This document shows, one piece after another, positions 1 to 13,800 of a stretch of DNA of 64,000 nucleotides (the first letter of the stretch is position 1; each line of letters opens with the position of its first letter). The stretch comes from Ehretia macrophylla. Its lineage: Eukaryota; Streptophyta; Magnoliopsida; Boraginales; Ehretiaceae. Made by a program: the position numbers and the translations under genes. The notes beneath the pieces were generated by a model that saw only the letters and a list, made by a program, of their open reading frames with translations, ran no database searches and had not been told where the DNA came from. Where the stretch lies: contig CM075769.1 of NCBI GenBank assembly GCA_037974665.1, positions 23,586,139 to 23,650,138 on the forward strand, read 5' to 3'.

Positions 1-1435
1 AAAACCAAAGGTCACCACGAATGGGAGTTCAAATAACTTTATAATTTTTAGTTCTGATTTTTGATTGTGAAGAAAGACACTTTTATAATGTTATAATATT
101 AGGCAGAGATTAAAGTATGTAATCGTAATAGTATTACTCATCGTATTAAATCTTTTCTTAGTAAATTTTTGATGATGAAATAGTTTATCTATTAAATATC
201 TTTTATAACCTTATGCGACAATTTAAATCAAACTTTTCTTTAGTGAATGCTAATCATTGATTCCGAATGGTGACTGAATACTTTGATTCAAAACTCAGAA
301 GGCACATTAGTGGGGCGCCTTTGACAAAATCAACTAAAATTTTATGTTGCTGACTCACTTGAAAACATGGCAATCACGGTTGATCATGTGTCATAGTGAA
401 AAATATGTATTATATAAAATCACGGTACCAAAATCAATTTGAAGTGATACTCTTGTGCATGGAATTTATTTTGTGATTAAATTATTGGATAATTGTATAA
501 TTTAATCATTTTTATATTTATATTTTATTGATCACACTCTTAATACTCTAGATTCAACATTCTTAAAAAATTGACGCTCTAACGTTCTAGCTCATTGTTG
601 AGCTAAGTAGATCTTTTATCATTCCAAATGAAACCCAGATAGTAAAGCTTGTCATTGGTTGAGGAAAGAAGACGACAAGCTAGTAAGTCTCAAGCAATGC
701 AACGCTTTAGACGTTCGAAATTTAGATCAACCCAACCAATCAATTATATATATTTTCCAACTATAACGAGGAATGAAGGGTTACCAAACTATTTATGGTC
801 TTCTGTGAGATTCAGATCAAGGTAGTTCAATTTCTTGAGATTAATTCAATTCAATCTGGGTTGTAGTGACAGGGGGATGACTGACATGTGATCTTTGACC
901 ATAAAAGTGACCCTCTTTCTCTTGTGGGTAAAGACTGAGACAAATGAGAAAATATTTCAATTAAAGAAATGCCTCTGTGAGCTATAATAGCGTAAAGAGA
1001 AGGATAGATCCTTTCCGGGCGATATTCCCCCTTTTCTATTCCCCTTTTCTTTATAGTTAGGCCAGGAAGATCAAAGCTTAATGCTACCTTTTTGTTTCGT
1101 TTTGGTGTGAGCCAATTTTGACTTTCTAAAGAATTAAAACCGTTCAATGAAACTTATACTCACACATGCATAGGACGCAAACACGGACAATGATAATAGA
1201 ATGAACAACAAATCATACAAAACAAACCAACCCTTTTTCTAATAAGTGAGATTAAATATATGAATCTGATGTTGGAACCAAAAAAAATTGGCCTAAGAAC
1301 ATAACACAGAAAGATGAAACAAATCAACAAAAGAAATTAGAAAGACCATGCCCAATATATTAACCTCTATAGACAATGGATGCTCAAAAACAATACAGGT
1401 CAAAGAGCAGGGGAATATTCATCTTTCTTGCCTTC
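1..1435. other. Gene-free flank downstream of UPL5
   Basis: AT-rich sequence. The longest open frames, for example a 98-codon one on the minus strand at 851-1147, show no domain I recognise and no splice-consistent neighbours. I see no tRNA, transposon end or long repeat here. It is the 3' intergenic flank of the UPL5 gene. Confidence 0.6.
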
Positions 1436-1441
1436 TTTATT
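1436..1441 (-). terminator. Candidate poly(A) signal of UPL5
   Basis: AATAAA on the minus strand lies about 195 nt downstream of the UPL5 stop codon, inside an AT-rich stretch. Position and sequence fit a plant near-upstream element, but plant poly(A) signals are loose, so this is only a candidate. Confidence 0.4.
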
Positions 1442-1635
1442 TATATATACTATACCTATATAAACAGTTACAAAAGAGGCAACAAGAAAATTACAATCTT
1501 CTATGAAAGAGAACACAAAAAGAAGAGCGGCTTCTTAAATAGTCTCGTTCCAACAAAAGTAACTATTCCTCTATTATGTACAGAACACAAATATTTTATG
1601 TGCAGTCCAAAGGATTCAATCAGAACATCATAGCA

Positions 1636-1899
1636 TCACCAAGTACCAAAGCTGCAGCCGACATGCTCTTGAGTGATAACACTAAGACGATCTTGCATAA
1701 CAGCCATTGACGGGTAAGGAGGAAAACACAACCTGTAGAAGCATGTGTGAGATGAAGGCAGGCGATCAAAGGACTCCGGAGTCTTGTAGATGTAAAGCCG
1801 AGAAGCCAAACCACCAAAACCCTCCACTGGTAGATACTTTATTGATGTCCAAAAGAAGAGGAGAACCTTTCTCTGCTCCGCTGACATTTGCCCAACAAC
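1636..1899 (-). CDS. UPL5: UPL5 exon 3: HECT C-lobe with catalytic Cys
   Basis: 87 codons plus stop. It starts VVGQMSAEQRKVLLFFW after an AG acceptor at 1900 and carries LPVEGFGGL and LPSSHTCFYRL, the canonical HECT C-lobe with the thioester Cys. The protein ends GCSFGTW; the Phe a few residues from the end fits the conserved C-terminal Phe of HECT enzymes. Confidence 0.95.
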   Translation of the reverse strand, partial: VVGQMSAEQRKVLLFFWTSIKYLPVEGFGGLASRLYIYKTPESFDRLPSSHTCFYRLCFPPYPSMAVMQDRLSVITQEHVGCSFGTW

Positions 1900-4800
1900 C
1901 TGCAAGAATTGAGATGTGGTGATTATTGTAAACAGATGAGGCTCATGAGATTTAACAAGAATGCTTTTAGAATGGGTCAGAGCTGCTATAATTCAAATCA
2001 GAGCATGCATTTAACTCCTTTCTCTTTTCTCTGTGTGTTTGTGGGGGGGGGATGGTTGGGGAGAAGCATGCAAATGATGAGCTTAATAAGGAGCCACAGC
2101 TAGAACTTTTTGTTGTCGAGACACAATGACCTTTGCTTACACACCTTTTCATTTTGAAAGGCCATATCTTTCTTATTAAGCAGACTAAGTGCCACTCTGC
2201 TATGAGAGTGCTTAATACTAATGCACTAAAAGAGTTTAGGAGGAAGAATTGTCTTTGCACTAAACCTTTTCCCGAGAAAAAGAAAAATAACTAATAAATT
2301 GGGTAAAAAAGTGTCTAGTAGGATTGCTAATAGTAGACAAAGAATGACCATAATATACAAAGTCCAATGCAAGTTAACACATCGTTGTGAGCATTGGAAT
2401 TGATGATGTACCGTACCAACAGTCCTTTCTTACAGCTGCATCATACAACCTGCTTTGAGACAACTCCATATACAGACTTCAAAGACATATTGAAAAAGTG
2501 TACCATGTATTGGCATAATGATTCTCCTTCACGTTAAAGCAATCTAAACATAAAGTATTACATGCATAAATGGTAACTGCCTCAAATATTAGCATCCATG
2601 ACAGGCGTTCATTTCCCAGGCTGAGCCAGCAAAAGCTTGTGAAGAAGCCTTCGTGGTTCGAACAGTAGCAACCCACATACTTAATGATTACTGTCAATCA
2701 TATTTTGGCAGAAGAGTAGACAAATCTTATGATATTCGCTTTGCTTCAGTAATTCCAAGTTACACAGTGCAAAAATAGATTGACATAATTACGCTTTACT
2801 TTGGTGCAACCATGCATAGGCAAATCCTACTAGAAATTTCTAATTCAATACTACTTTCCCATTAGATTTATCAAAAAAGATGGTCTTACAGACGTAAGAT
2901 CCCAACCCCTGCATGCAGTTGACGAGAAAAGGCATTTTGGCAACCTTGGACTTGAACAAGAAAATGGACCCAACAGTGCAGAGTAAAGACATGATAGGGT
3001 TACGCAAAAGTTGAAATGGGGAAATGTCAGGGTCTCTATTAGTGAGGAGAAAACTGGTAGCTTACTTTTACACATTACGGATTGGGACGGCTTAGTTCGG
3101 TATGGGCCAAAAGCAAAAGATCAGAAGCTCATATAGGACAGCGATGGTGACTATCACCACCCAAAAAACTATTTTAAGTGGTGTTCAATAAGAAACTTCT
3201 AAAATTTCCATTTTCCTTTTCAGGAAAACTCAATAGGTTACCAAACTCTTAGCATTTTCTGTTTCCCATGAAGACTCTTTATAGCAGATGTACATTACAA
3301 CTACAAATATAGTCCTTCCAATTTTCCAACTCATTGAAGGACAGGTCCTACCAGTCAACCTTAGTCAGGTTGCCCCTTCAATTCTGCTCATTACAGAAAT
3401 ATACTGGTGTTCAGACATCATTTCTCTCTTTCAGTCTGGCAACAACTACATACCACCATTGCTCAAGAGTCTTCATTCGCTCCACCTAATCACTCTCCTC
3501 TTCCTTACAATAACCATTCCCACCCTCATATCAGGTCCCCTAACAAGAAGATACAATCGAAAATTCCACCACATTCACACTTTCTGTTGTCAACAACTAG
3601 GCCAGCCAATGACTGCCATGCACCGTCCTTTGTTCTTCCAGCTTCCACAAACAACCCAAAATCTCACCACCATAGATAGTTACTGGTCAATCATCACTGT
3701 ATGGCAGTACCGCGAATGCTCTGATTATCATTAATACATGTCTATAATGCTAGTTCTTGTTGGCAAGAGGTGACCGGGCCAACGATGCCAATGAAAGGAG
3801 AAAACAAGCATGGAGATGGCTACTAGGCTTACATGGGCTCATCAAATTACCCTGAAGTGTCTCACTTTGACCCCTTGAAGTGAAGACACCCGTAGCTTCA
3901 ACCAAAGATGAAGAATTTAGGAGAAACTAATTTCTTTACATTATTATAGTGCCTCAAAGTTAGAATCAATTATTTTTAAAGATTATTTGAGAGACCTTAT
4001 AGTCATAAATTGGTCCTAAATAATCCTTCATCCATTACGTCATGGATCATGCTACAAATACGCATCCCCATACCTATATCCACAATCCACATATTTGGAC
4101 AATTAGTGTCAACAAAATGAAATTGGCATATCCGACACCTAAAGACCAACCCGTACCCATGTCCATGCACGATGGGTTACTAGTATGCCAAGGAGAGAGG
4201 AGAGGGGGGGTTAGACCCATGTTGTATCTCAGGTACTCGGAATAATTACTGCATTTTCATCAAAACAAGGAACTCCTTGATCAGTTAATAGATGGGGATG
4301 AAATACGGAATACTAGGGTGGAGAAAGAGCATGTATTTGTTCCAGATGGTAAACACAGTGAATAAGACAAGAAAATCAAGCACATACCTTCCAGAACCAG
4401 ATTATCTGAGGATCAGTTTCTTTAAAGCCATTATATTCGGTATGTGCCTTCCAGTCTTCAACAGAAATAGAACTTTCACTTCCATGCAGCATCCAATCAA
4501 AGTCTTCCAGATCTAAACTCTGGAAAAAAGATCTTTGGAGTGTCGGGCTGCTAATAATGTCTGCGAAACCCTGAGCAAAATGGGCTACCTGTTCAGCAAT
4601 TGATGTGACAAAACGATGCTGAATAAGAAGATCAACATACTGTTCCCTGTTTTGGCTTGTCACTGTGATGCTTCTCCCATCAGGGCAAAGCTCGACAACC
4701 TTCCTAGATCCCAACTCTTCAACTTCTCGAACAAATGTGAGACCTAGGGCATCTTGATCCACTATCTCTGGATCCATCTCCAGTATTTGCTTACAACTAT

Positions 4801-7800
4801 TATATAGACAAGGATCTGCATCTCGAATATCTTCCAGAGAAACATTTTTTCCAGCCAATTGCACAAAGAACACACGATCAAAGACAATGCCAACTTGTAC
4901 TTTGTGCATCAAGGCTAAAGCAATGACCCTGCCAGCGAAGCTGAAATATTCAAGGTGCAAAGGATCCACCTTAGATGCTGCAAGTAGAATAAAGATGTAA
5001 GAAAACGACCATTATTTCCCTTCTGATAAGAACAAATATTCCTAACCGAGCGTGATTGCTCATCTGAATAAGATCTTCCACTTGAACACAGGGACTTAAA
5101 CTATCAGATGCATGTAAAGTAAACAGAAATGCAGATGTCAAGGTTGAATACCTCATTGAGATGCTAATGACAATCATGCTTGGTAAGTGAAAAGAAAAGA
5201 GCCAGAGACTAGAGGCTAGAGATACTAGTTGTGCTGCAATATTACATTAAAGAAAAAAACCATTAAAGTGCATTTCCCGACCGACAAGAGGTCCCACAGA
5301 TAGAAGGGATTGCCAGGACAATGTACCGATGGCTTCATTTGTCAAATAAACATCCCATAGTATTACAACTCTGCAACCTCTATGGCTTCATTTGTTAAAT
5401 AAACATCCCATAGTATTACAACCCCGCAGCCTCTATTTTAATATTAATCAATGACTTTTAAGGTTTAGTTAATTGAGAGGAAGAAAATGGAGAAAGTGCA
5501 GACAAATGGAACAAGTGAGTTAAGGAGAGAAAACAAAAGAAAGGACTCTTCTACACCGAAATTCTCTGTTTGCTAAAATCGTCCAGTTCACTTGAATAAA
5601 TCCTTCTATAATCGTAGATATGTTTATATCGCATAGGAGTTCATTCTGTACTCTGATTTTCTCCTCTAGCAATCTTTGGATGCCCTATTCTTGCTTAAGT
5701 TTAAAGGATATATGTTACATAGATCCTTCTAGAAGGTGTAAGTTACCCGCTTCGGACACTTGACACTCCACTAAGGGTACAGGCTACTTCCCATATTACA
5801 TAGACACAATAGGGTAAATTATGTATCCCAAACATACCTTGATGTCTTTATTAATTTTATTTTAGCATAAACCTATCTAAAACGGGTGGAGTAATTTTCT
5901 GGACAAATCTCATAATTAGTCCCCATTGTTTACATATTTTGGACATTGAGTCTCATTGTTCTAGAAGTCACGCGATTAGTCTCCAATGTTTGCAAATATC
6001 TCACCATGAGTCCCCATTATTTACACATTTTGGACATTTAGTCCCCATTATTTTAAAAGTCACATGGTTGGTCCCCAACGTTTGCAAATGTCTTCCGATT
6101 AGTCGCAATTGTTTACAAAAGTCCTCCAATTAGTCCCTAACTTAACTAAATGTTAAAACTTAACAAAAAAACAATGGGGACTAATTGGAGGACTTCTGTA
6201 AACAATAGAGACTAATGGTTAGACATTTGAAAACAATGGAGACCAACCGCGTGACTTCTGAAACAATGGGGACTAAATGTCCAAAACGTGTAAACAATAG
6301 GGACTAATGGTGAGACATTTACAAACACTGGAGACTAACCACGTGACTTTTGAAACAATGGAACTAAATGTCCAAAACATGTAAACAATGGGGGCTAGTT
6401 GTGAGATTTTCCCTAATTTTTCCAATGCTCTATGTGGCATGAAATTATATGTTCCCATTACAATAAGACAATGTTTCCATATTGCAAATCTTCTTTATTA
6501 GGACCAAAAGAATGCCTTCCCAAAAGAGATTTGGCATAACAAAGAAGTGTTATGGATATAACCTGGTATCAATCATGCTCTCATCCATTCAGATATTTCC
6601 AGAAGGCAGCTACATCTCAACATAGTGGGCCTTTCCATATGTCTACTGGCGATAATTAATATGGTCACATAAGATACGACGCAACTGTAAGCATGTATAT
6701 GGCCCTTATCCCTGACAGAAGGGGAAAGCAGCTAAGTAACACCTACCTACTAATAGACTAAATTTCCACAAAAGAATGGGTATGTAAGCTCATGGTTGCC
6801 CATTTGCTATCCTAAATATCAACCTGCCAAAGGACAGGATCTGGACCTGGTCACACTGTCAATTGACTTGAGTTATCAAGAAATGAAAAGTTCCCAAATT
6901 CAAGTCCGACATTTTTAGGTGGCTTTTTGAGACATGAGACATATGAATCTTGTTGTTCCAATCTCTTTAGGACGTGATCCTAATTATTACTTATTTTGTC
7001 ATCATGGTGCCTTAATCTGTGAAACTTAATGATCGATGTCATCAACCATCCAAGGCAACAGAATCCAAATCAAGCGTTAAATGGGGACATCACCACCCTC
7101 CAAATCTCAGCACTACAACTCTGAACTTGTATCCCTGCTATGTTGTAAAAGCTCAAAGAAAGGTAGCTCACGTAACTTGGCCTCTCTTGAGGAAGTTATT
7201 CAGGTGAGAGAGTTTTGAAAAATGGGATAGAATATATAGCACAAAGATTATGGGAGAGTTTTCTGTAGATAGTTAAGCAATTCTAGTCTAACTCATAATC
7301 AAATACTAGCCTCCAACATCTCACAAGTGAATCTCCATTCATCTATAAATATCATAATAAATATAATAGATATATGGATTTGCTGATTAGTATGATGCAA
7401 GTAATCTTAAAGTAGGAGCTGTCAATTATATATTCAAGTATTGACCACTACAGGCTGAAAAATTAGGAAATCATATATCATAACAGCTTTCACATATTAT
7501 ATCATATTATAAAACAACTTACTCCTTCTACGTGATTTTATTTATTATATAAGAAGCAGACACTCAGAAACCTGGATGTATCTGAATTCTAACCAATTAT
7601 CTGTTAAAGTGAGAGAGAGAGAGAGATTTTGAGATATTTGTGATTGTATTGATTAACTGTTGTTGAGTACACGTGCAGTATTTATAGAGGGACTGCTCCT
7701 CTTTACAATTAGCTAAGCCAGTTAGATATTTCCTATCTGACTAAAGCTTCCAGCTAACTACCTTGACAGCTGGCACTACAACTTGTAGATAAAATACTAT

Positions 7801-10800
7801 CTCTTAGCTTATATGCTGAACACTAAGACTGAATGTTAAGCTATACCTTAACATCCCCCCTCAAGCTAGTGCTGGTCTTGGCCAGTGGGAGCTTGTTCTT
7901 CAAATAGGCAAACTTATAATTAGAGAGAGCCTTGGTAAAGATATCAGCTGCTTGTTCTGCTGATGGCACATGAGAGATAGTAAGCTGCTTGTGAGTAACT
8001 TGTTCCCTGATAAAATGGTAGTCCAGTTCCACATGTTTGGTTCTTCCATGGAAAACTGGGTTAGAAGCCAAGGATATTGCAGAAATGTTGTCACAGTACA
8101 AGGTAGGAATAGTGACTGGAATGTGTAAATCATGTAAGAGATAGGTCAGCCATTTAAGTTCTGCATAGGTTTGGGCCATAGCCCTATATTCAGCTTCAGT
8201 GGATGATCTAGCCACTGTTGCTTCTTTGAACACCATGAAATGAGGTTATGGACCAGAAATACACAATAACCTGTAATGGATTTTCTATCATGAACATCAC
8301 TAGCCCAATCAGAATCTGAGTAGGCAGTGAGTTGTAGAGGTCCTGGCTGAAATAGAATGCCATGGTGTAGGGAACCTTTGATATATCTGAGGATTTTCTT
8401 TAGAGCTACATAATCTGCATGGGTAGGATGATGCATTTTCTGGCAAATAGTGTTAACTGCAAACTGAATGTCTGGTCTTGTGAGGGTGAGGTATTGCAAA
8501 GCCCCAACTAAGCTCCTAAATTGTGTAGGTTTAGTGTAAGGTTGTGTATCAGTTTGAGAGGGAACTATGTATTTGGAGGATGTAGGATTGAGGCAAGTGT
8601 TACAGTCAACAAGACCAGCTTTATGTAATAAGTCCCTGGCATACTTGGTTTGATGCAACAGAATATTGAACTGGCCATAGGAGACCTCAATTCCCAAAAA
8701 ATAAGAAAGAGTCCCTAAGTCCTTCATAGCAAACTAAGAAGATAAAGCTTGAATAATGGCTGAAATAGCTGCAGTGGAACTCCCGGTAATGATTAGATCA
8801 TCTACATAGACTAGGATGATAATAGTGGTTGTGGATGTATGAAGAGTGAAAAGGGAATTATCTGCTTGACTCAGTTTGAAGCCTTGGCTGATTAGGAAAG
8901 ATGATAGCATTTGGTACCAGGCTCTAGGTGCCTGCTTAAGGCCATACAGTGATTTATTTAATTGGCAGACATAATCGGGGTGGGTAGAATCAATATAACC
9001 TTGACGTTGAGTCATATATACTGTTTCTGTGAGATGTCGATGCAAAAAGGCATTGGAAACATCAAGTTGTTTGAGAGGCCAATTTGAGTGAAGAGCCAGG
9101 GATAGAACAAGCCTAATGGTCTGTGGTTTTACCACTGGGCTGAAGGTTTCATTGTAATCTAGGCCTTGTTCTTGATAAAAGCCTTTGGCAACTAGCCTGG
9201 CTTTGAACCTTGCAATAGAACCATCTGCATGTCTCTTGATTCTATATACCCATTTGCATCCAATGGGTTGCCTGTTGGGTGGTAGGGGGACTAAAGTCCA
9301 TGTGTTTTGTTGAATAAGAGCTGCGTATTCTTCTTTCATAGCCTGTATCCAACAGGTTTGAGAGGCAGCTTCTTTGTAGGTGGTGGGTTCTATAGGAACT
9401 GAATCTGTTTTGGCAAGTTTAAGGTTGTATAGAGATGGAGGAAGGCAGCCAGTTTTGGATCTTGTCAACATAGGATGAATGGGGTTAGGTGATGAATGTA
9501 GTGTAGGTACACTGAGTGGAAGTGATTGTTGGGGACTAGCAGAAGGAGGAGGAGATGCTACAGCAGGTTGGGGTGAAGGTGGTTGAGGGGATGGTGATGA
9601 ACTGATAGAGTGGGAGGGAGTGGATTGATTAGATTGAGATTCAAGTAGTGGACTGTTGGTACTTGAAGTGTGAGAAGAAGAATAACTAGATGAGGATGAA
9701 CTGAGATTGCTTGACAGTGGAGTGTGGGCAGATGCAGAGGATTGTGTTGCAGTAGAATTGGAAGACGAGGGAGTTGGGATAATAGCAGAAGTAGGAGTGA
9801 ATGCATTAGGATAGGGGAAGACTTGACTAAGAAATAGTAATGGAGGAATGAAAGAGGCTGAAGTAGCTGTAGGTTCTGAGTTAGTTGCAGCAAATGGGAA
9901 GATAGTTTCCACAAACTACACATGTCTTGATATATAGACTTTGTGAGTTTGAGGATTCAGACACTTGTAACCTTTTGTGGTAGTAGAATAACCTAAGAAA
10001 ACACAGGGGGTAGACCTATTCTGCAGTTTGTGTGAGGTGTAGGGCCTCAACCATGGGTAACAGAGGCATCCAAAGACTTTGAAGTGAGTATAGTCTGGTA
10101 TAAGAGAAAACAGACACTCAGAGGGAGATTTATTGTGGAGGTTAGGAGTGGGTAATCTATTGAGGATGTAGTTGGCAGTAGCTAAAGCTTCTAGCCAATA
10201 TTTAGTGGGTAGGTTGCTATGGCTAAGTAAAGTGAGTGTTGTCTCAATAAGATGTTTATGTTTTCTCTCAGCCTTACCATTTTGCTTAGGTGTATGAGGG
10301 CAAGTGGTTTGGTGAATGGTGCCTAATGACTGTAAGTAAGAACTGAATTTATGATTGAGGTATTCACCTCCATTATCAGTTCTAAACAATTTAATTTTGG
10401 CATTAAACTGAGTATGCACCATAGAAGTAAAGCTGAGATAAGCTGAATATGCATCAGACTTTTGTTTTAAAGGATACAACCATGTAAAATGTGTGAAATC
10501 ATCTAAGAACAAAATGTAGTATTTATATTGAGAAAAAGAGACAATAGAGGCAGGGCCCCATACATCAGAATGAACTAATTCAAAGGCATGACTTGTAACA
10601 ATAGTAGATACAGAAAATGGGAGTTTATGGGATTTAGCTACTGCACAAGCTGAACAATGAACACCAAAACTAGGTAGTTTTATTGACAAAGCAGTAGATA
10701 AAAGTTGAGAAATGTTTTTAGAGGAGTGACCAAGCCTTTGGTGCCAAAGAACCTCAGTAGAGTTTGCAGGTGGTGAGCAGCTGCAGGTGAGAGCTAGGCT

Positions 10801-13800
10801 TGGACTGTGACCGGATGCAGGAGTGAGTGAATGGAATGGTAAGGGATAGAGTCCCTTATCACAGAGGCCCTTGTATCTGACCTTATGGGTGATATTGTCC
10901 AAAATAATCACCTCCTTGTCGGTGAAAATAGCAGTGCAATTATTGTCATGTGTTAGATGATAAACAGAAAGAAGATTAGACGAAATTTTAACATTTGTTA
11001 AAGAAAAAGAAGAGAAAGGAGTGGAGAGTGTACCAGTTCCAACATGAGTAATATGCAGATTTTGACCATTGCCAACAGCCACTGAATCATTGCCAGTGTA
11101 GGGGTGATAGTGAGTGAGAGTAGAGAGATCTCTTGTAACATGATTATTAGCACCTGAGTCCAGGTACCAGAGATTCTCAGGGGTGGATGTTGTAGGACCA
11201 GTTTGAGCTGCTAGAGCTTGTTTTTCAGATTTTGGCATAGTGTAGTTGACAATATCTAGTCTATGCCAACATTCTAAGGCACAATGGTTAGGTTTGCCAC
11301 ATATTTGACAGTTGATTTTAGTATTGGGCTCATAAGAGTAGGTAGAAGTGGGATTATTAGACTGATTGTTGCCTCTAGAACCTCCTCTTTGACCTCTGCC
11401 ACCTCTTGAATTGTTCCTGCCCCTCCCTCTGCCCTTGTAATTATTGGAAGTAGTATAAAGAGCAGTATGTAAATCAGCTGGGGAGGGTTCAGTGAGACTA
11501 GCAGATTTCAGCAGTTGCAGGTTTAGTTCTTCTGTAATAAGAAGACTACTCAGTTTAGGTAGAGGGATTGGTTTGGATTTGAGTCTAATTGAAGTTTTGA
11601 AGGACTCATAGTCAGCTGGTAGGCCTTTGAGTATGTATACGATGAGATCTTCAGGTTTGGGAAGCTCAGAAACTGCAGCTAAACTATCTATGATGTTTTT
11701 AACTTCATCTAGATAAGCTTGCATGGATATGGTTCCTTTTGATAGGGTGTAGAGTTTCATTTTGAGTTGATGTAAATGCGACCTACTCAGTGAGTTGAAC
11801 CTATCCTCTAGGGTTGACCAAACTGCAAAGGCAGAAGACAGATGTAGCACCTGTGACAGGACTGATGGTGATATGGAGGCATAGAGACAAGACCTTAAGT
11901 GTTGATCTATGGTTTGCCAAGCATTGTAGGCAGGGTTAGGAACATTTTGGCCTGCACTGTTCATTACTTGTTCTGGTGGACAAGTTTTAGAATCAATGAC
12001 ATAGCTGAGCAGTTTGTTTGCTTGAAGAATTACAATCATTTGAGATTTCCAGAGACAATAGTTTGTGTTGTCAAGTTTGATTTGAACTAATGAATTCAGA
12101 TTTTGCATAAAGAATTTCAAGCCTTATGGAAGATGTGTTTCAGATTCAGAGGAAGAAGAAGAAGCCATGAAAGAAAAGCTTAAAACAGTGCTTTAATGGT
12201 GAATATACAGAAAGGACCTGAATTTGATAGAAGAAGAGTTGTGAAGCTATGGAGAAGGTAGACGAAGCTTCAGAAGCTTTGGAGAAGTCAGACGAAGCTT
12301 CAAAAAGCTTGGAGAAGGCCTTTAATGGTGCTGAAAGCTTGTTGAAGCTTGGGATTGATCTCCAATGGAGTTTGGTGCCCTCATTTTGAAGGAAAAAGGC
12401 AGAATTGTATAGTAGAAGCACTGATATTGCTTCGATTGTAGTTCACAAAGCTTCACAATGGTGTTTCGAAGCTTCGATTGAAGATCTCCAATGGAGTTTC
12501 TTCAGAAAAAAAAAAATGGTGCCAAGATCGTGATGGCTCTATGATACCATGTTAAAGTGAGAGAGAGAGAGAGAGATTTTGAGATATTTGTGATTGTATT
12601 GATTAACTGTTGTTGAGTACACGTGTAGTATTTATAGAGGGACTGCTCCTCTTTACAATTAGCTAAGCCAGTTAGATATTTCCTATCTGACTAAAGCTTC
12701 CAGCTAACTATCTTGACAGCTGGCTAGTGCCAGCTGTTTGCAACGTGTAGATAAAATACTATCTCTTAGCTTATATGCTGAACACTAAGACTGAATGCTA
12801 AGCTATACCTTAAAATTATCAACTGTATCAGTACCACTTTTGCGAGTGAAAAATTTCATCAATCTTTGGACAACAGAAAACTCCAATTGTTGCTGGGACA
12901 AATAGATAATGATTGGACAGCATAAGAAACTATACAAGGTCCTAAACATACATAATGTTTTGGTACTACTCATTGATTAGAAACCATAAATTTGATAACA
13001 TATTGACAAACAAAGGGTGAGTTTCGTCAACAAAGAATACACGCCAATAGTTATATTTGGGATGAATCATCTAAAATATGTAGGATCCCCTTTCCAATAA
13101 AATCTAGCAAAATGTCCAAAAAAAAGTAAGACAACTATCCCAAAGTAATATTGGAGAGACATCCTCAGAAATAAAGGCTACAGTTTCAGCACAATGCATC
13201 ATCATACTATGATAAGGCATACTAAAATGCTGACATGGCTATGCACAGATAAAAGGTAAACTTGAAACTGAACTGTGGACATTAATGGCGCAAGTCAAAA
13301 AACTGAGTAAAAGACACAATCAGGGCCCTTTAGGAATTACTTGACCTGTTCATATTAGAGAGAGAGAGAAAATTTCTCAAGCATTTGTCCATGAATACAA
13401 CCTAGATAGCTGCATGGAATCTAGATAAAACTGAAAAGCTATAGTCTAAAACTAAATTTTATGGGCACAAGATCACGTCTTCCATCCTTAGAAATGGAGT
13501 CAAGGCTAACTTGCACTATGGAAACTGTACTTGACAAAGACTATTCTACAATCTCATAAACCACTATGTGGTAGTCACACACTGTGCCAGTTGCTAGTCT
13601 TCATAAATTTATTGATCGTCCTAACCTATTCATTCACTGAAATCTCTATGGATAATACTACAGACAATATATACTTCTTGGAAAATGGAATTTTGGTTCT
13701 CCTTTGTTTAAATTTTACTCTTTTCCTCCCTGACACCCTACAAAGATTTTTATACCAATGGATGCAACTTGAGCTTGAAAATTTTCCATCGTAATGTTAA

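Larger units (their letters stand above)
7602..12815 (-). mobile_element. Copia LTR retrotransposon (Ale-like) in UPL5 intron 1
   Basis: A 5.2 kb element, complete in structure. LTRs at 7602-7853 and 12550-12815, TSD TTATC at 7597-7601 and 12816-12820. Primer site TGGTATCATAGAGCC (minus strand, 12549-12535) matches the initiator-Met tRNA type. Polypurine tract GAGGGGGGA (minus, 7862-7854). It lies in the same orientation as UPL5. Gag, protease, integrase, reverse transcriptase and RNase H are all present in copia order, but the frame is broken by at least three stops and one frameshift. Short LTRs, small size and the gag sequence suggest the Ale/Retrofit lineage, which I hold only moderately. 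Confidence 0.93.

Noticed and set aside
3288..3734. 148-codon plus-strand ORF in UPL5 intron 2
   Set aside because: No recognisable domain, on the strand opposite the gene, within a GT-AG intron, with composition typical of chance reading of pyrimidine-rich intron DNA.
9558..9923. 121-codon Leu/Pro-rich minus-strand ORF
   Set aside because: Out-of-frame reading of the Ser/Pro-rich linker between copia integrase and reverse transcriptase.
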